64,000 bases of DNA from an uncultured Clostridia bacterium. Its GTDB lineage: Bacteria; Bacillota; Clostridia; TANB77; CAG-465. Within the stretch, counting starts at the first letter, position 1. Each line of letters begins with the position of its first letter. The notes under the pieces were generated by a model. It saw nothing but the letters and a program-made list of their open reading frames with translations. It did not search any database and was not told where the DNA came from. Below, piece after piece: positions 1 through 8,687 of the stretch. The stretch lies in assembly GCA_934169925.1 (NCBI GenBank), contig CAKPOO010000002.1, positions 62,001-126,000 on the forward strand, read 5' to 3'. Made by a program: the position numbers and the translations under genes.

Positions 1-1
1 T

Positions 2-1465
2 GATATAAAAAAAGAATATGTTATAACTACAGAAAAATATGAAGGTGATGATTTAGAAGTAATAAAAAATTCTGATAGTTTAGATTCTAGTAATTATCTT
101 TTATCAACAAATTTTACTAATAATAGAATTTACGATAAAAACGGTAATTTATTATGGTATATAGATGGTAACTTTGCTGGTGATATAGAATATGTTACAA
201 ATGATATTTTTTACATAAGTGATGAAAATCAGGGAGTAAATGGTGTAAAAATAAATTATCCTACATTCTTTAAAATGGATTATTTGGGAAAAATTTATAC
301 AGAGTATGTTACAGAATATGGATATCATCATGAATTGTTACCAATAGATAATGATACTATGTTAGTACTTGGTTCTAATGATAATTCTAAATTTTTAGAA
401 TCAGAAATTTATGTTATGGATCTAAAATCAGGAAAAATTAAAGATGAATTTGATATGTACGATGTTTTATATAATATTGATCCTGAGTTTGTAAAAAGTC
501 TTGGAGATGATTTTGATTTTGTTTGTAATTCAGCATATTATGATAAAGAAAAAAATGAGTTACTTATTTCATCAAGAGGTCTTAATTCTGTTATCATGCT
601 TGATTTTAATACTAAAAGTATAAAATGGATTTTTGGTGATCCTACGTTATATACTAAACCTTTTTCTAAATATTTGCTTTCATATGAAGGCAAGTATCCA
701 AAAGGTCAACATACTGCATTTTTATATAATGGATTATTAGGTATTCATGATAATGATTATGATATGTTTAATATACATCAAACATTAGGAGAATATAAAG
801 ATAATTATTCTTCATCTGATTTGTATGAAATTGATCTTTCAACTATGAGTATAAAGAAAGTATGGAGTTATGACTTGCAAAAAGAAGAATTTAGTAAAGT
901 AGCAGGAGCTTTTAAAATATTAGAAAATGGTAATAAACTTATAAATTATGGGTGGTCAATCAATAAAAATAATTCTGATAGTGTTTTAATTAATGATGAA
1001 AGATATTTAAATGGAATTATATTAGAACTTGACTTAAATGATAATGAATTATTTAAGGCTAAAACAAAAGATTTGACATATAGAGTATACAAGGTAAATT
1101 TTTATGATAGTAAGACTAAAAATTATGAAATAGAATCTTTTACAAAAGTAAGTTCAATGAAAAAGCAAAACTCAATTAATACATTAAATTTAGTAGAAAA
1201 ATTAAATAAGGCTGAAGATTTTAACCTAGATGTCAAAGTATTTGTTAATAGAATTTCTTTAAGTTATGAATTTGATATTAATGATAGTGTAAATATTTAT
1301 TTAGTATCATCAGGTAGCAAAACGTACAAGTATTTATATAAAGAAGAAAAAAAGGAAGCAAAATCATCAATTAATACGTATATGAATAGTGGGGAATATG
1401 CTTTATATATTGAAATTAATGGAAAGTTTTACGATAGTAAAAAAGTAATTAATTTTAATAATTAA
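2..1465 (+). CDS. arylsulfotransferase-like beta-propeller protein, 5' end outside window
   Basis: The reading frame is open from base 2, so the gene starts upstream of the window and only its last 487 residues are seen. The repeated blade-like segments, the LLISSRGLNSVIMLD stretch and a later GQH segment match the arylsulfate sulfotransferase (ASST) family, which moves sulfate between phenols outside the membrane. The family H-x-N-S active-site motif reads FVCNS here, so one catalytic histidine appears lost, while the SSR arginine and the GQH histidine remain. A second, better conserved copy follows at 2259. The product may be a catalytically altered or structural propeller. It is followed by a good terminator. 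Confidence 0.6.
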   Translation, partial: DIKKEYVITTEKYEGDDLEVIKNSDSLDSSNYLLSTNFTNNRIYDKNGNLLWYIDGNFAGDIEYVTNDIFYISDENQGVNGVKINYPTFFKMDYLGKIYTEYVTEYGYHHELLPIDNDTMLVLGSNDNSKFLESEIYVMDLKSGKIKDEFDMYDVLYNIDPEFVKSLGDDFDFVCNSAYYDKEKNELLISSRGLNSVIMLDFNTKSIKWIFGDPTLYTKPFSKYLLSYEGKYPKGQHTAFLYNGLLGIHDNDYDMFNIHQTLGEYKDNYSSSDLYEIDLSTMSIKKVWSYDLQKEEFSKVAGAFKILENGNKLINYGWSINKNNSDSVLINDERYLNGIILELDLNDNELFKAKTKDLTYRVYKVNFYDSKTKNYEIESFTKVSSMKKQNSINTLNLVEKLNKAEDFNLDVKVFVNRISLSYEFDINDSVNIYLVSSGSKTYKYLYKEEKKEAKSSINTYMNSGEYALYIEINGKFYDSKKVINFNN

Positions 1466-1471
1466 TATTTA

Positions 1472-1509
1472 ATACTATTGTTATTTTTAGTAACAATAGT
1501 ATATTTTTT
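1472..1509 (+). terminator. intrinsic terminator after the first ASST-like gene
   Basis: A perfect 12-bp inverted repeat (1472-1483 with 1491-1502) with a 7-nt loop is followed by a T run. The next gene begins within 15 bases, so some read-through or a promoter inside this stretch is needed for it. Confidence 0.75.
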
Positions 1510-1520
1510 GGAGTGATATG

Positions 1521-2258
1521 ATGGCAAGGTGGCAATGTTTAATATTAATATTTTTCTTAGTTATTTCAACACTTAGTTTTATTAAAATATATGATGAAAT
1601 CAAAGTTGAAAAAAACAATTATATAGAAAATATAGGTGATAATTTAAGCCAAAGATTATTAAATGTAAATAAAATAGTAAGTAATTTTAGTGGACTTTAT
1701 AAAATTGAAGATAGATATGTTTTTAGAGGAATTTGTGATAATTATATAAAATATAATAATGAACTTTGGAAGATTGTATCTTTAGAAAGTGATGGCACTG
1801 TAAAAATTGTAAGAGATGAAATTTTAAGTGGGTATTTAGCAGATGAATTAAATACAAAATATTATGAAACTTTAGATAAAGAAAAAATTGTTTTGCATGA
1901 TTTTAATGTTGCTTCTTTTGATATATATGGTATAAGGAATTTTGATGACGTAATTAATTTAAAAGAAGAATATAAAGAAAATTATGTTTGTTTATTAAAT
2001 GTAAAAGATGTTATGTTGGCCGCAATAGATGTATATTTTGATGAATATTTAGATACATATTTTTGGGTAAACGAAAAATATAATTATTTATATAAAAATG
2101 GTACATGGCAATTAAGTTCTGATGTATTTATAAAAGGTGATTTTTTAAAAATAGGAAAAACAGAAAATTTAAGACCTGTTGTTTATTTAAAACCTTCACT
2201 TATGCTTGAAAAAGGAAAAGGTACAAAATCAAATCCATACATTTTAAAAGGGGAATAA
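1521..2258 (+). CDS. membrane-anchored extracytoplasmic protein, unknown function
   Basis: This 245-aa protein has one N-terminal membrane segment (about residues 5-22) and an extracytoplasmic remainder. I do not recognise a named family with certainty. The central pattern FRGICDNYIKYNNELWKIV followed by ESDGTVKIVRDE resembles a module found in surface proteins of AT-rich Bacillota and Mollicutes. Two ATGs are adjacent; the second (1521) lies 7 bases after the GGAG site at 1510-1513 and is preferred over 1518. Its stop codon directly abuts the ATG of the next gene, so the two are co-translated. Its position between two ASST-like proteins suggests a shared surface role. Confidence 0.6.
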   Translation: MARWQCLILIFFLVISTLSFIKIYDEIKVEKNNYIENIGDNLSQRLLNVNKIVSNFSGLYKIEDRYVFRGICDNYIKYNNELWKIVSLESDGTVKIVRDEILSGYLADELNTKYYETLDKEKIVLHDFNVASFDIYGIRNFDDVINLKEEYKENYVCLLNVKDVMLAAIDVYFDEYLDTYFWVNEKYNYLYKNGTWQLSSDVFIKGDFLKIGKTENLRPVVYLKPSLMLEKGKGTKSNPYILKGE

Positions 2259-3614
2259 ATGAAAAAATTATTAAAAAGTAAAATATTTTTTGAATTAATA
2301 TTAATTTTAGCTATAGTAATTTCTTTGATATATTATTTTTATGATCAAAATGACACTGTTACTTTGAAAATAGGTAATGAAGAATATGTTTTTAAAAAAG
2401 ATGAAACTGATAAAAATTTAAATTTAATTACATTAAATTCTGATTATAATACGGTTATAAAAAGTATTAAAAATAAAGAAAGTATAAAAATTAATGGTAA
2501 AAATTTAATTTTTAAAGAAAATTTAGGAAAATTAAAATTAAATAAAAACGTTAGTATAAAAATAGATATAAAATATAAAAATGATAAAGATTATACGTCA
2601 TATAAAATTAATGTATTACCAGACGATTTTTTAGATTATGAAACTGAGGGAAAAAGTACTACAAATGGTGATTTTTATTTAACAACATATGGATCTGAGA
2701 GTGGAAAAGGTAGTTATAATTATGTATTTAAGCTTAATAATAGTGGTGATGTTATATTTTATAGAAGGGTCTTTAAAGGTACATATATTTTTAAAAAAGA
2801 AAATATAAAAGGTACAACTTATTATTCATATTTAGATTATGATAATAATGAAGATAAAGTAAATAGTTTGTTTATACTTGATGAGAAGTATAATGTTACA
2901 AAAAAAGTGTATAATGTTGATAAAAATGGTGAAAAAATTGATATAAATCCACATGATTATATTATAAAAGATTTAGATGATTATATATTTTTAAGTGGAA
3001 ATGATGCATTAGATGATGGAAATAAATCTGATTTTACAATTCATGAAATAAAAAACAATGAAATAATATGGGAATACAAAACTAAAGATTATGAAACAGA
3101 TTTTAAAGAAGAACTTGTTTTTCATTTTAATTCTTTTGATTTAGATAAAGATGGTAATATTTTAGTAAGTTTTAGAAACGTTAGTAAGATTATTTGTTTA
3201 GATAAAGATAACGGTATGCTAAAATATTATATAGATGGAAATACAAGCGAAGATTTATTTTCATATCAACATAGTGTTATAAATAAAAATGGAAAAATAT
3301 ATATGTTTAATAATAATGCAATAGGGGATAAATATTCACAAAATGTTGGTAGAAATAGTTCTATTGTAAGTTTAAATTATAATGAGGAAACTAAACAAAT
3401 AGAAAATTATGAAAAATATAATTTAAATGTATTTTCTGTTACAATGGGATCAATATTTATATCAGACTATAATACTTTTCTTATTGCATATGGCAAAAAT
3501 TTAGAAAGCAATATTTCAAATTTTGAAGAAATAGATTCAAAAACAGGCAATGTATTATTTAAATTTAAATATGATGATAGTGCAAATGCTACATTTAGAG
3601 TGTATAAATTTTAA
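2259..3614 (+). CDS. arylsulfotransferase family protein, membrane-anchored
   Basis: The 451-aa product has an N-terminal membrane anchor (about residues 8-27), a small beta-rich domain (about 30-125) and a C-terminal ASST-type propeller (about 130-451). The residues expected for ASST catalysis are visible in order: H in INPHDY, H and N in FHFNS, R in SFRN, and H in YQHS. Family knowledge says such enzymes transfer sulfate from a phenolic donor to another phenol via a sulfo-histidine. Unlike the upstream copy, all four positions are kept, so this copy is plausibly active. It starts right after the stop of 1521-2258 behind AAGGGG, and the ABC genes follow 10 bases later. Confidence 0.65.
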   Translation: MKKLLKSKIFFELILILAIVISLIYYFYDQNDTVTLKIGNEEYVFKKDETDKNLNLITLNSDYNTVIKSIKNKESIKINGKNLIFKENLGKLKLNKNVSIKIDIKYKNDKDYTSYKINVLPDDFLDYETEGKSTTNGDFYLTTYGSESGKGSYNYVFKLNNSGDVIFYRRVFKGTYIFKKENIKGTTYYSYLDYDNNEDKVNSLFILDEKYNVTKKVYNVDKNGEKIDINPHDYIIKDLDDYIFLSGNDALDDGNKSDFTIHEIKNNEIIWEYKTKDYETDFKEELVFHFNSFDLDKDGNILVSFRNVSKIICLDKDNGMLKYYIDGNTSEDLFSYQHSVINKNGKIYMFNNNAIGDKYSQNVGRNSSIVSLNYNEETKQIENYEKYNLNVFSVTMGSIFISDYNTFLIAYGKNLESNISNFEEIDSKTGNVLFKFKYDDSANATFRVYKF

Positions 3615-3624
3615 GGAGATTTTT

Positions 3625-4233
3625 GTGTTAGAAATTAGAAATTTAACTAAAAAATATGATAAAAATGAAGTTTTAAAAAATATAAATTATGAATTTAAAA
3701 AAGGAAAAATTTATGGCATTATTGGAAGAAATGGTGTTGGAAAAACAACTTTATTAGAAAGTATAGCAAATAAAGAAAAATATGAAGGTAAAATTTTATT
3801 AGATAATAAAAAATTTACTTCTTCATATGTAACATCTACACCTGTTGTTCCAGATTTTTTAACAGTAAATGAATTTATGAAATTTTTCCTAGATAAAAAT
3901 CCAGAAGAAGTTTTAAATAGTTTAGATATAAAAACTGAAGATAGAAATAAACTTTTAAAGGAATGTTCACTTGGTACAAAAAGTAAAGTACAATTATATG
4001 TAAATTTAAATACCAAAAGTGAAGTTATTTTATTAGATGAACCATTTACTAATATAGATTTGGTAAGTTCAAAAAAATTCGAAGAAATGATTATTGAAAA
4101 AAAGAAAGATTCTATTATTATTGTGTCTAGTCATAAAATTGATGTTATAAAGAATTTATGTGATGAAGTCTTAATTTTGGAAAATAAAGATATAAAATTA
4201 ATAGAAAAAGATAAAATTGGTGATAAAATATGA
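3625..4233 (+). CDS. ABC transporter ATP-binding protein
   Basis: A small 202-aa ABC ATPase. Walker A is GRNGVGKT (residues 34-41), Walker B is VILLDEPF, and the switch histidine lies in VSSHK. The signature loop, normally LSGGQ, is degenerate (SLGTKSK), which is common in exporter-type ATPases of the ABC-2 class. The chosen start is a GTG at 3625, six bases after AAGGAG; the frame is open further upstream but only within the previous gene. The stop overlaps the ATG of the permease gene by four bases (ATGA), so the two proteins form one transporter. The substrate is unknown; an extracytoplasmic cargo linked to the ASST-like proteins is an inference. Confidence 0.8.
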   Translation: MLEIRNLTKKYDKNEVLKNINYEFKKGKIYGIIGRNGVGKTTLLESIANKEKYEGKILLDNKKFTSSYVTSTPVVPDFLTVNEFMKFFLDKNPEEVLNSLDIKTEDRNKLLKECSLGTKSKVQLYVNLNTKSEVILLDEPFTNIDLVSSKKFEEMIIEKKKDSIIIVSSHKIDVIKNLCDEVLILENKDIKLIEKDKIGDKI

Positions 4234-5387
4234 AATATTTAATTTTAAAAGATAAATATTTTTCAAATAAGATAAACTATATTATAAAGAATATTACAGA
4301 AGGAAAAATAAATCTAAATTTAAGATATTTATTATTTATATCAGATTTTTTATTTATTTTTATTTGTAATTTTGTGTTACATTATTTTTTCGTAAAAAAG
4401 ATGAATAATATTTTTTTATTTTATAACGCTTTTTTTGTTACAAATTTTTTGTTTAAATCTATAAGAAGTTTTAAAATAGAAAAAGAGTTTATATGTTCAT
4501 GTAGTTTAGAGTTAAAAAAATATACTAAAAATATTTTTATATGTGATATTATTGAGTCTTTTATACTTAATTTTGTAAGTTTAATTTTACTTAGAGTAAA
4601 TATAATAAATAGCTTATTTTTGGCGATAATTTCTTGTACGGTATTTATATCATACATACCATATAGAAAAATTATTAGTATTTTTACAGTTTGTGCTTTT
4701 ATTATAGGACTTTATTTAAATAAATATTTTATAACCACACTAATTAACATTAGTATAGTTGTAATAATTTTAGATTTGATAGTTTTTTTTCTATTTGAAA
4801 AAATTAATTTAGAATTGTTGTATTATAAAGACTATAATAAGGTAAAAATTAGAAAAAGTTTTGAAAATAAAACTTGGTTTAATCTTAAATTAATTTTAAG
4901 AAATAAAAGGGAATTAGTATATCAAGTTATATTATTTTTTGTATTTTTTTTAACAAACATAGTATTATATATTTTTTCTAAAAGAGATGATATTTTAAAT
5001 AGTACAATAAAAATTCTTTTAGACAATCATTTTGAACTCTTTGTTTTAGCTGTATTTTTATTAAATAATGTTAATATAATAGGCGATTTTAAAAAAGCAG
5101 ATTATATTATGAATTTTTATAGCTTTTATATTAAAAGAGAGAATAATATATTATTAAATCGATTTATTATATATGTATTATTAAACTTATTTTATGTGCT
5201 TTTACTTAGTTTTGAAATTTTTGTATTATTTAATTTTGCTATTTATAAATGTTTGATATTAATTATTTTTTCTATTATTTTTAGTTGTTATCATTTTTTT
5301 ATATATTGCAAATTTAAAATTGAAAGTTTTGAGATTGTTGATATTATTACTTTTTTTGTAATTTATTGTTTTTCGTTTATTTTTTAA
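4230..5387 (+). CDS. ABC-2 type permease-like membrane protein
   Basis: A 385-aa, very hydrophobic protein with about ten predicted membrane segments in two halves (roughly residues 35-190 and 225-385) separated by a charged cytoplasmic region. It overlaps the upstream ATPase gene by ATGA, so it is the membrane partner of that ATPase. No substrate motif is visible. It is the last gene of the locus, ending at a strong terminator. Confidence 0.65.
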   Translation: MKYLILKDKYFSNKINYIIKNITEGKINLNLRYLLFISDFLFIFICNFVLHYFFVKKMNNIFLFYNAFFVTNFLFKSIRSFKIEKEFICSCSLELKKYTKNIFICDIIESFILNFVSLILLRVNIINSLFLAIISCTVFISYIPYRKIISIFTVCAFIIGLYLNKYFITTLINISIVVIILDLIVFFLFEKINLELLYYKDYNKVKIRKSFENKTWFNLKLILRNKRELVYQVILFFVFFLTNIVLYIFSKRDDILNSTIKILLDNHFELFVLAVFLLNNVNIIGDFKKADYIMNFYSFYIKRENNILLNRFIIYVLLNLFYVLLLSFEIFVLFNFAIYKCLILIIFSIIFSCYHFFIYCKFKIESFEIVDIITFFVIYCFSFIF

Positions 5388-5417
5388 TACTGCATTTTTA
5401 TATGCAGTATTTTTTTA
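5386..5417 (+). terminator. terminator of the ASST/ABC locus
   Basis: A 9-bp perfect stem AATACTGCA/TGCAGTATT is followed by seven T. It overlaps the end of the permease gene and insulates htpG. Confidence 0.85.
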
Positions 5418-5419
5418 GT

Positions 5420-5468
5420 TATATTTTAGCACTCTAATATTGACAGTGCTAAAATATAGGTATATAAT
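5420..5468 (+). promoter_or_regulatory. CIRCE operator overlapping the htpG sigma-A promoter
   Basis: TTAGCACTC-N9-CAGTGCTAA (5426-5452) matches the HrcA operator CIRCE at all but one base. The palindrome extends to perfect 14-bp arms (5420-5433 and 5445-5458). The promoter TTGACA (5440-5445)-N17-TATAAT (5463-5468) is a full consensus match, and the single CIRCE mismatch is the C of the -35 box. HrcA binding here should block RNA polymerase, making htpG a heat- and misfolding-inducible gene. Confidence 0.93.
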
Positions 5469-5493
5469 ATGTGTGTATTGGGGGGAAAATAAA

Positions 5494-7344
5494 ATGAGTA
5501 ATAAACAATTTAAAGCTGAGTCTAAAAGACTTCTTGATTTAATGATTAACTCAATTTATACAAATAAAGAAATTTTTTTAAGAGAGTTAATATCAAATGC
5601 AAGTGATGCTATAGATAAGTTATATTATAGATCACTTACTGATAAAAATTTAGATATTAAAAGAGGAGATTTAAAAATAAAGATAGACCTTGATAAAGAA
5701 AAAAGAACTATTTGTATCAGTGATAATGGTATTGGTATGACTGAAGAAGAACTTGATAAAAATCTTGGTACAATTGCAAAGAGTGGATCACTTCTATTTA
5801 AAGAACAAAACGAGAAAAAAGATGATATTGATATAATAGGTCAATTTGGTGTTGGTTTTTATTCTGCTTTTATGGTTAGTGATTTGGTTAGAGTTGAGAG
5901 TAAATCTGTAGATTCACAAAAAGCATATGCTTGGACTTCAAAAGGAGCAGATGGCTATTCTATTGAAGAATGTGATAAAGAAGATTTTGGTACAAAGATA
6001 ACACTTCATATTAAAGAGGATAAAGATGAGGAAAAATACAGTGAGTATTTAGAAGAATATAAAATTGAAGATATTGTAAAGAAATATTCTGATTATATAA
6101 AATACAAAATTGTAATGGATGTAGAAAAAGATGGTAAAAAAGAAGAAAAAGTCTTAAATTCTATGACTCCTATATGGAAAAAAGATAAAAAAACAGTAAA
6201 AAAAGAAGAATATGATGAGTTTTATAAACAAAAATTCTTTGACTATGAGAACCCACTTCATGTTGTCCATACTTCTGTTGAAGGTCAATACAAATATGAT
6301 GCTTTGCTATACATTCCTTCTCATTTACCAGTAGATTTCTATGCTGATGATTACCAAAAAGGTTTACAATTATACGCAAATGGCGTTTTAATAATGGATA
6401 AATGTGAAGATTTATTGCCAGATTATTTAGGATTTGTAAAAGGTCTTGTTGATAGTGATGATTTATCTTTAAATATTTCAAGAGAAATGCTACAACATGA
6501 TAGACAATTAAGAGTTATTGCAAGAAACTTAGAAAAGAAAATGTTATCTGAACTTGAAAATATGAAAGAAAAAGATAGAGAAAAGTATGATGAATTTTTC
6601 AAAAAATTTGGTATTCAATTAAAATATGGTGCATACAACAATTATGGATTAAATAAAGATAAATTAAAAGATTTGTTATTATTTTATTCATCAAAAAATA
6701 AAAAATATATTACTTTGAAAGAATATGTTTCAAATTTAGGAGAAGATGATAAAAATATATATTATGCTTGTGGTGATTCAATAGATAAGATTGATATGTT
6801 ACCTCAAGTTGAATTACTAAAGGATAAAAATATAGATGTACTTTATTTGACAGATAAAGTTGATGAATTTGTATTGCAAGTTATTTTTGAATATGAAGGA
6901 AAAAGCTTTAAAAATGTAAGTTCTGATAAAATTGATATTGGAACAGATGAAGAAAAAGAAAGCTTGAAAAAAGAAAATGAAGAAAATAAAGCTATGTTTG
7001 ATGAAATGAAAGTAGCACTTGGAAATGATGTAGAAGAAATCAGGTTTACAAATAGACTTAAAAATCATCCAGTATGCTTAACAAGTGAAGGAGAAATTTC
7101 AGTTGAAATGGAAAAAACTTTAAATGCTATGCCAAATCATCAAGATATTAAAGCCAAAACTATACTTGAAATAAATAAAGATCATGAAATAGCTAAAAAG
7201 TTAAAAGATTTGTATGTAAATGATAAAGAATCTTTAAAAAAATATGCTAAAGTGCTATATGCACAAGCAAGATTAATTGAAGGTCTTGATGTTGAAGATC
7301 CAACAGATATTAGTAATATAATTTGTGATATTTTATCAAAATAA
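5494..7344 (+). CDS. htpG: Hsp90-family chaperone HtpG
   Basis: The 616-aa protein has the full Hsp90 layout: an N-terminal GHKL ATPase domain with NASDAIDK, DNGIGM and GQFGVGFYSAFMV motifs (to about residue 210), the middle domain with NISREMLQ, and the C-terminal dimerisation domain. HtpG is a cytosolic ATP-dependent chaperone. The ATG at 5494 lies behind a GGGGGG ribosome site; the frame extends to 5440 but that part lies inside the promoter. It is a single-gene unit between two terminators, preceded by a CIRCE operator. Confidence 0.97.
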   Translation: MSNKQFKAESKRLLDLMINSIYTNKEIFLRELISNASDAIDKLYYRSLTDKNLDIKRGDLKIKIDLDKEKRTICISDNGIGMTEEELDKNLGTIAKSGSLLFKEQNEKKDDIDIIGQFGVGFYSAFMVSDLVRVESKSVDSQKAYAWTSKGADGYSIEECDKEDFGTKITLHIKEDKDEEKYSEYLEEYKIEDIVKKYSDYIKYKIVMDVEKDGKKEEKVLNSMTPIWKKDKKTVKKEEYDEFYKQKFFDYENPLHVVHTSVEGQYKYDALLYIPSHLPVDFYADDYQKGLQLYANGVLIMDKCEDLLPDYLGFVKGLVDSDDLSLNISREMLQHDRQLRVIARNLEKKMLSELENMKEKDREKYDEFFKKFGIQLKYGAYNNYGLNKDKLKDLLLFYSSKNKKYITLKEYVSNLGEDDKNIYYACGDSIDKIDMLPQVELLKDKNIDVLYLTDKVDEFVLQVIFEYEGKSFKNVSSDKIDIGTDEEKESLKKENEENKAMFDEMKVALGNDVEEIRFTNRLKNHPVCLTSEGEISVEMEKTLNAMPNHQDIKAKTILEINKDHEIAKKLKDLYVNDKESLKKYAKVLYAQARLIEGLDVEDPTDISNIICDILSK

Positions 7345-7345
7345 C

Positions 7346-7375
7346 AAAAAGGTAGTAGAAATACTACTTTTTTTG
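7346..7375 (+). terminator. htpG terminator
   Basis: Stem AAAAGGTAGTA/TACTACTTTTT with a GAAA loop and a T run lies directly after the htpG stop. Confidence 0.85.
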
Positions 7376-7404
7376 TTGCTAAATTTTTTCAATCTATATA
7401 TAAT
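7376..7404 (+). promoter_or_regulatory. sigma-A promoter for the 7423 gene
   Basis: TTGCTA-N17-TATAAT, with the -10 box at 7399-7404, 18 bases before the ATG. The short leader contains a GGTG ribosome site. Confidence 0.7.
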
Positions 7405-7422
7405 TTTTATGTAGGTGATATT

Positions 7423-8286
7423 ATGAATAAGGAAGAATACAATAACGGTGGAATTATAAATATTTCTGATCTATCAAAAGAAGAAAAACATGTTGCAATT
7501 TCACAGTGGGCAGAGGGAAATAAATATCTAGAAAAATTACTTACTACTTGTAATGATAACGGACTTGAAACTATTGCATCTTGTGCAGGACATAATAAGT
7601 TTGATGTTCCATATGTAACTATAAAAATTACAAATGATAACGTAGATAAAATATTACATATCATGGATAGACTAAATAATGTAGTTGGTGTAAAAAATGA
7701 ATTTGCAATTTCAAAAAATTTTTCTTCTGAAGAAGGAAAAATATTTTCAATGCTTGGTGTATATACTAATATGAAAAATAGGGATAAAATATTCAAACTT
7801 TTAGAAAAGACTGTTTTAGCTCCACAAAAAGGTAAAATAAGTACATTAACAGAAAAACTATGGCAAACTCATAATAGTATTAAAGAAAGTACAAAGTATA
7901 TTGAAGATAAAAAAGATGATGAATATACAAAGTTTCACTATATATCTTATGAAAATGGAGTTTTAAATAAAAAAATTAATATATCTTCATATAATAAAAA
8001 CGAAAATTTAACCAATATTTTGAAAAAAATTGGATTTGAAGAAAATCCTACTCTTAGAGATTCACTTTTAAAAAATGGTTCTAAATTAACTATTTGTAAT
8101 ACTCTTGATAATATAAATGGAGAGCTAGAAAAACTAGATAAAGAAAAAATAGCAGAAGAAAAAGGTAAAAGTAATTTTAAAGAGGCACTAAAAGAAGATG
8201 TAAATACAGATATTATTTTAGAAGTTGAAAGAAATTTTGAAAAGTTGGTTAATTCAAAAGAAAAAGATGTTGGATATAAGGAGTAA
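7423..8286 (+). CDS. hypothetical cytosolic protein
   Basis: A 287-aa soluble protein with no signal peptide or membrane segment and no family I can name. The N-terminal third has a compact conserved-looking core with ASCAGH (about residues 52-57) near PYVTIKIT. The C-terminal half is Lys/Glu-rich and probably helical. The start is the ATG behind AGGTGA, with a good sigma-A promoter just upstream. The GIY-YIG gene follows after 2 bases with its ribosome site inside this gene's end, so the two are co-transcribed. Confidence 0.65.
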   Translation: MNKEEYNNGGIINISDLSKEEKHVAISQWAEGNKYLEKLLTTCNDNGLETIASCAGHNKFDVPYVTIKITNDNVDKILHIMDRLNNVVGVKNEFAISKNFSSEEGKIFSMLGVYTNMKNRDKIFKLLEKTVLAPQKGKISTLTEKLWQTHNSIKESTKYIEDKKDDEYTKFHYISYENGVLNKKINISSYNKNENLTNILKKIGFEENPTLRDSLLKNGSKLTICNTLDNINGELEKLDKEKIAEEKGKSNFKEALKEDVNTDIILEVERNFEKLVNSKEKDVGYKE

Positions 8287-8288
8287 AA

Positions 8289-8615
8289 ATGTATTATACA
8301 TATATGTTAAGATGTATTGATAATTCTATATATACCGGAATTACAACAGATGTAGAAAGAAGAATGAGTGAACATTTTTCTAAAAATGAAAAATGTGCTA
8401 AATATACTAAAAATCATAATGCCAAAAAACTAGAATTGGTATTTAAATCAGAAAGCAGAGTACTTGCATCAAAGCTTGAATATCATATAAAAAAGTTAAG
8501 TAAATCAAAAAAAGAAGAATTGTTAAGTAATCCTGAAAAATTAGATGAATTGTTAAAAGATAAAATAGATTCAAGTAAGTATGATGTAGCATATCAAAAA
8601 AATTTGACAGCATAA
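8289..8615 (+). CDS. GIY-YIG nuclease superfamily protein (YhbQ/YazA-like)
   Basis: The 108-aa single-domain protein has the GIY-YIG core: YTYMLRC, then SIYTGIT, then RRMSEH and a later Glu in the KLEYHIK helix. Stand-alone members (UPF0213 type) are small cytosolic proteins with presumed DNA endonuclease activity and poorly known roles. The length matches the family with a short C-terminal extension. It starts behind AAGGAG inside the preceding gene. A sigma-A promoter for the next gene overlaps its last codons. Confidence 0.85.
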   Translation: MYYTYMLRCIDNSIYTGITTDVERRMSEHFSKNEKCAKYTKNHNAKKLELVFKSESRVLASKLEYHIKKLSKSKKEELLSNPEKLDELLKDKIDSSKYDVAYQKNLTA

Positions 8616-8632
8616 TCTAAAAAATGTATAAT
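8604..8632 (+). promoter_or_regulatory. sigma-A promoter for the 8688 gene
   Basis: TTGACA-N17-TATAAT is a perfect consensus match; it overlaps the final codons of the GIY-YIG gene. The -10 box ends 55 bases before the ATG. Confidence 0.85.
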
Positions 8633-8687
8633 AAGCTTGTTGTACAATGTAGTTTTTAATATTAATATATTAAGGAGGAGTTTTAAT

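Noticed and set aside
3550..3624. N-terminal extension of the ABC ATPase to 3550
   Set aside because: This part overlaps the coding end of the ASST gene and lacks a ribosome site; the GTG at 3625 follows AAGGAG and matches the family N-terminus.
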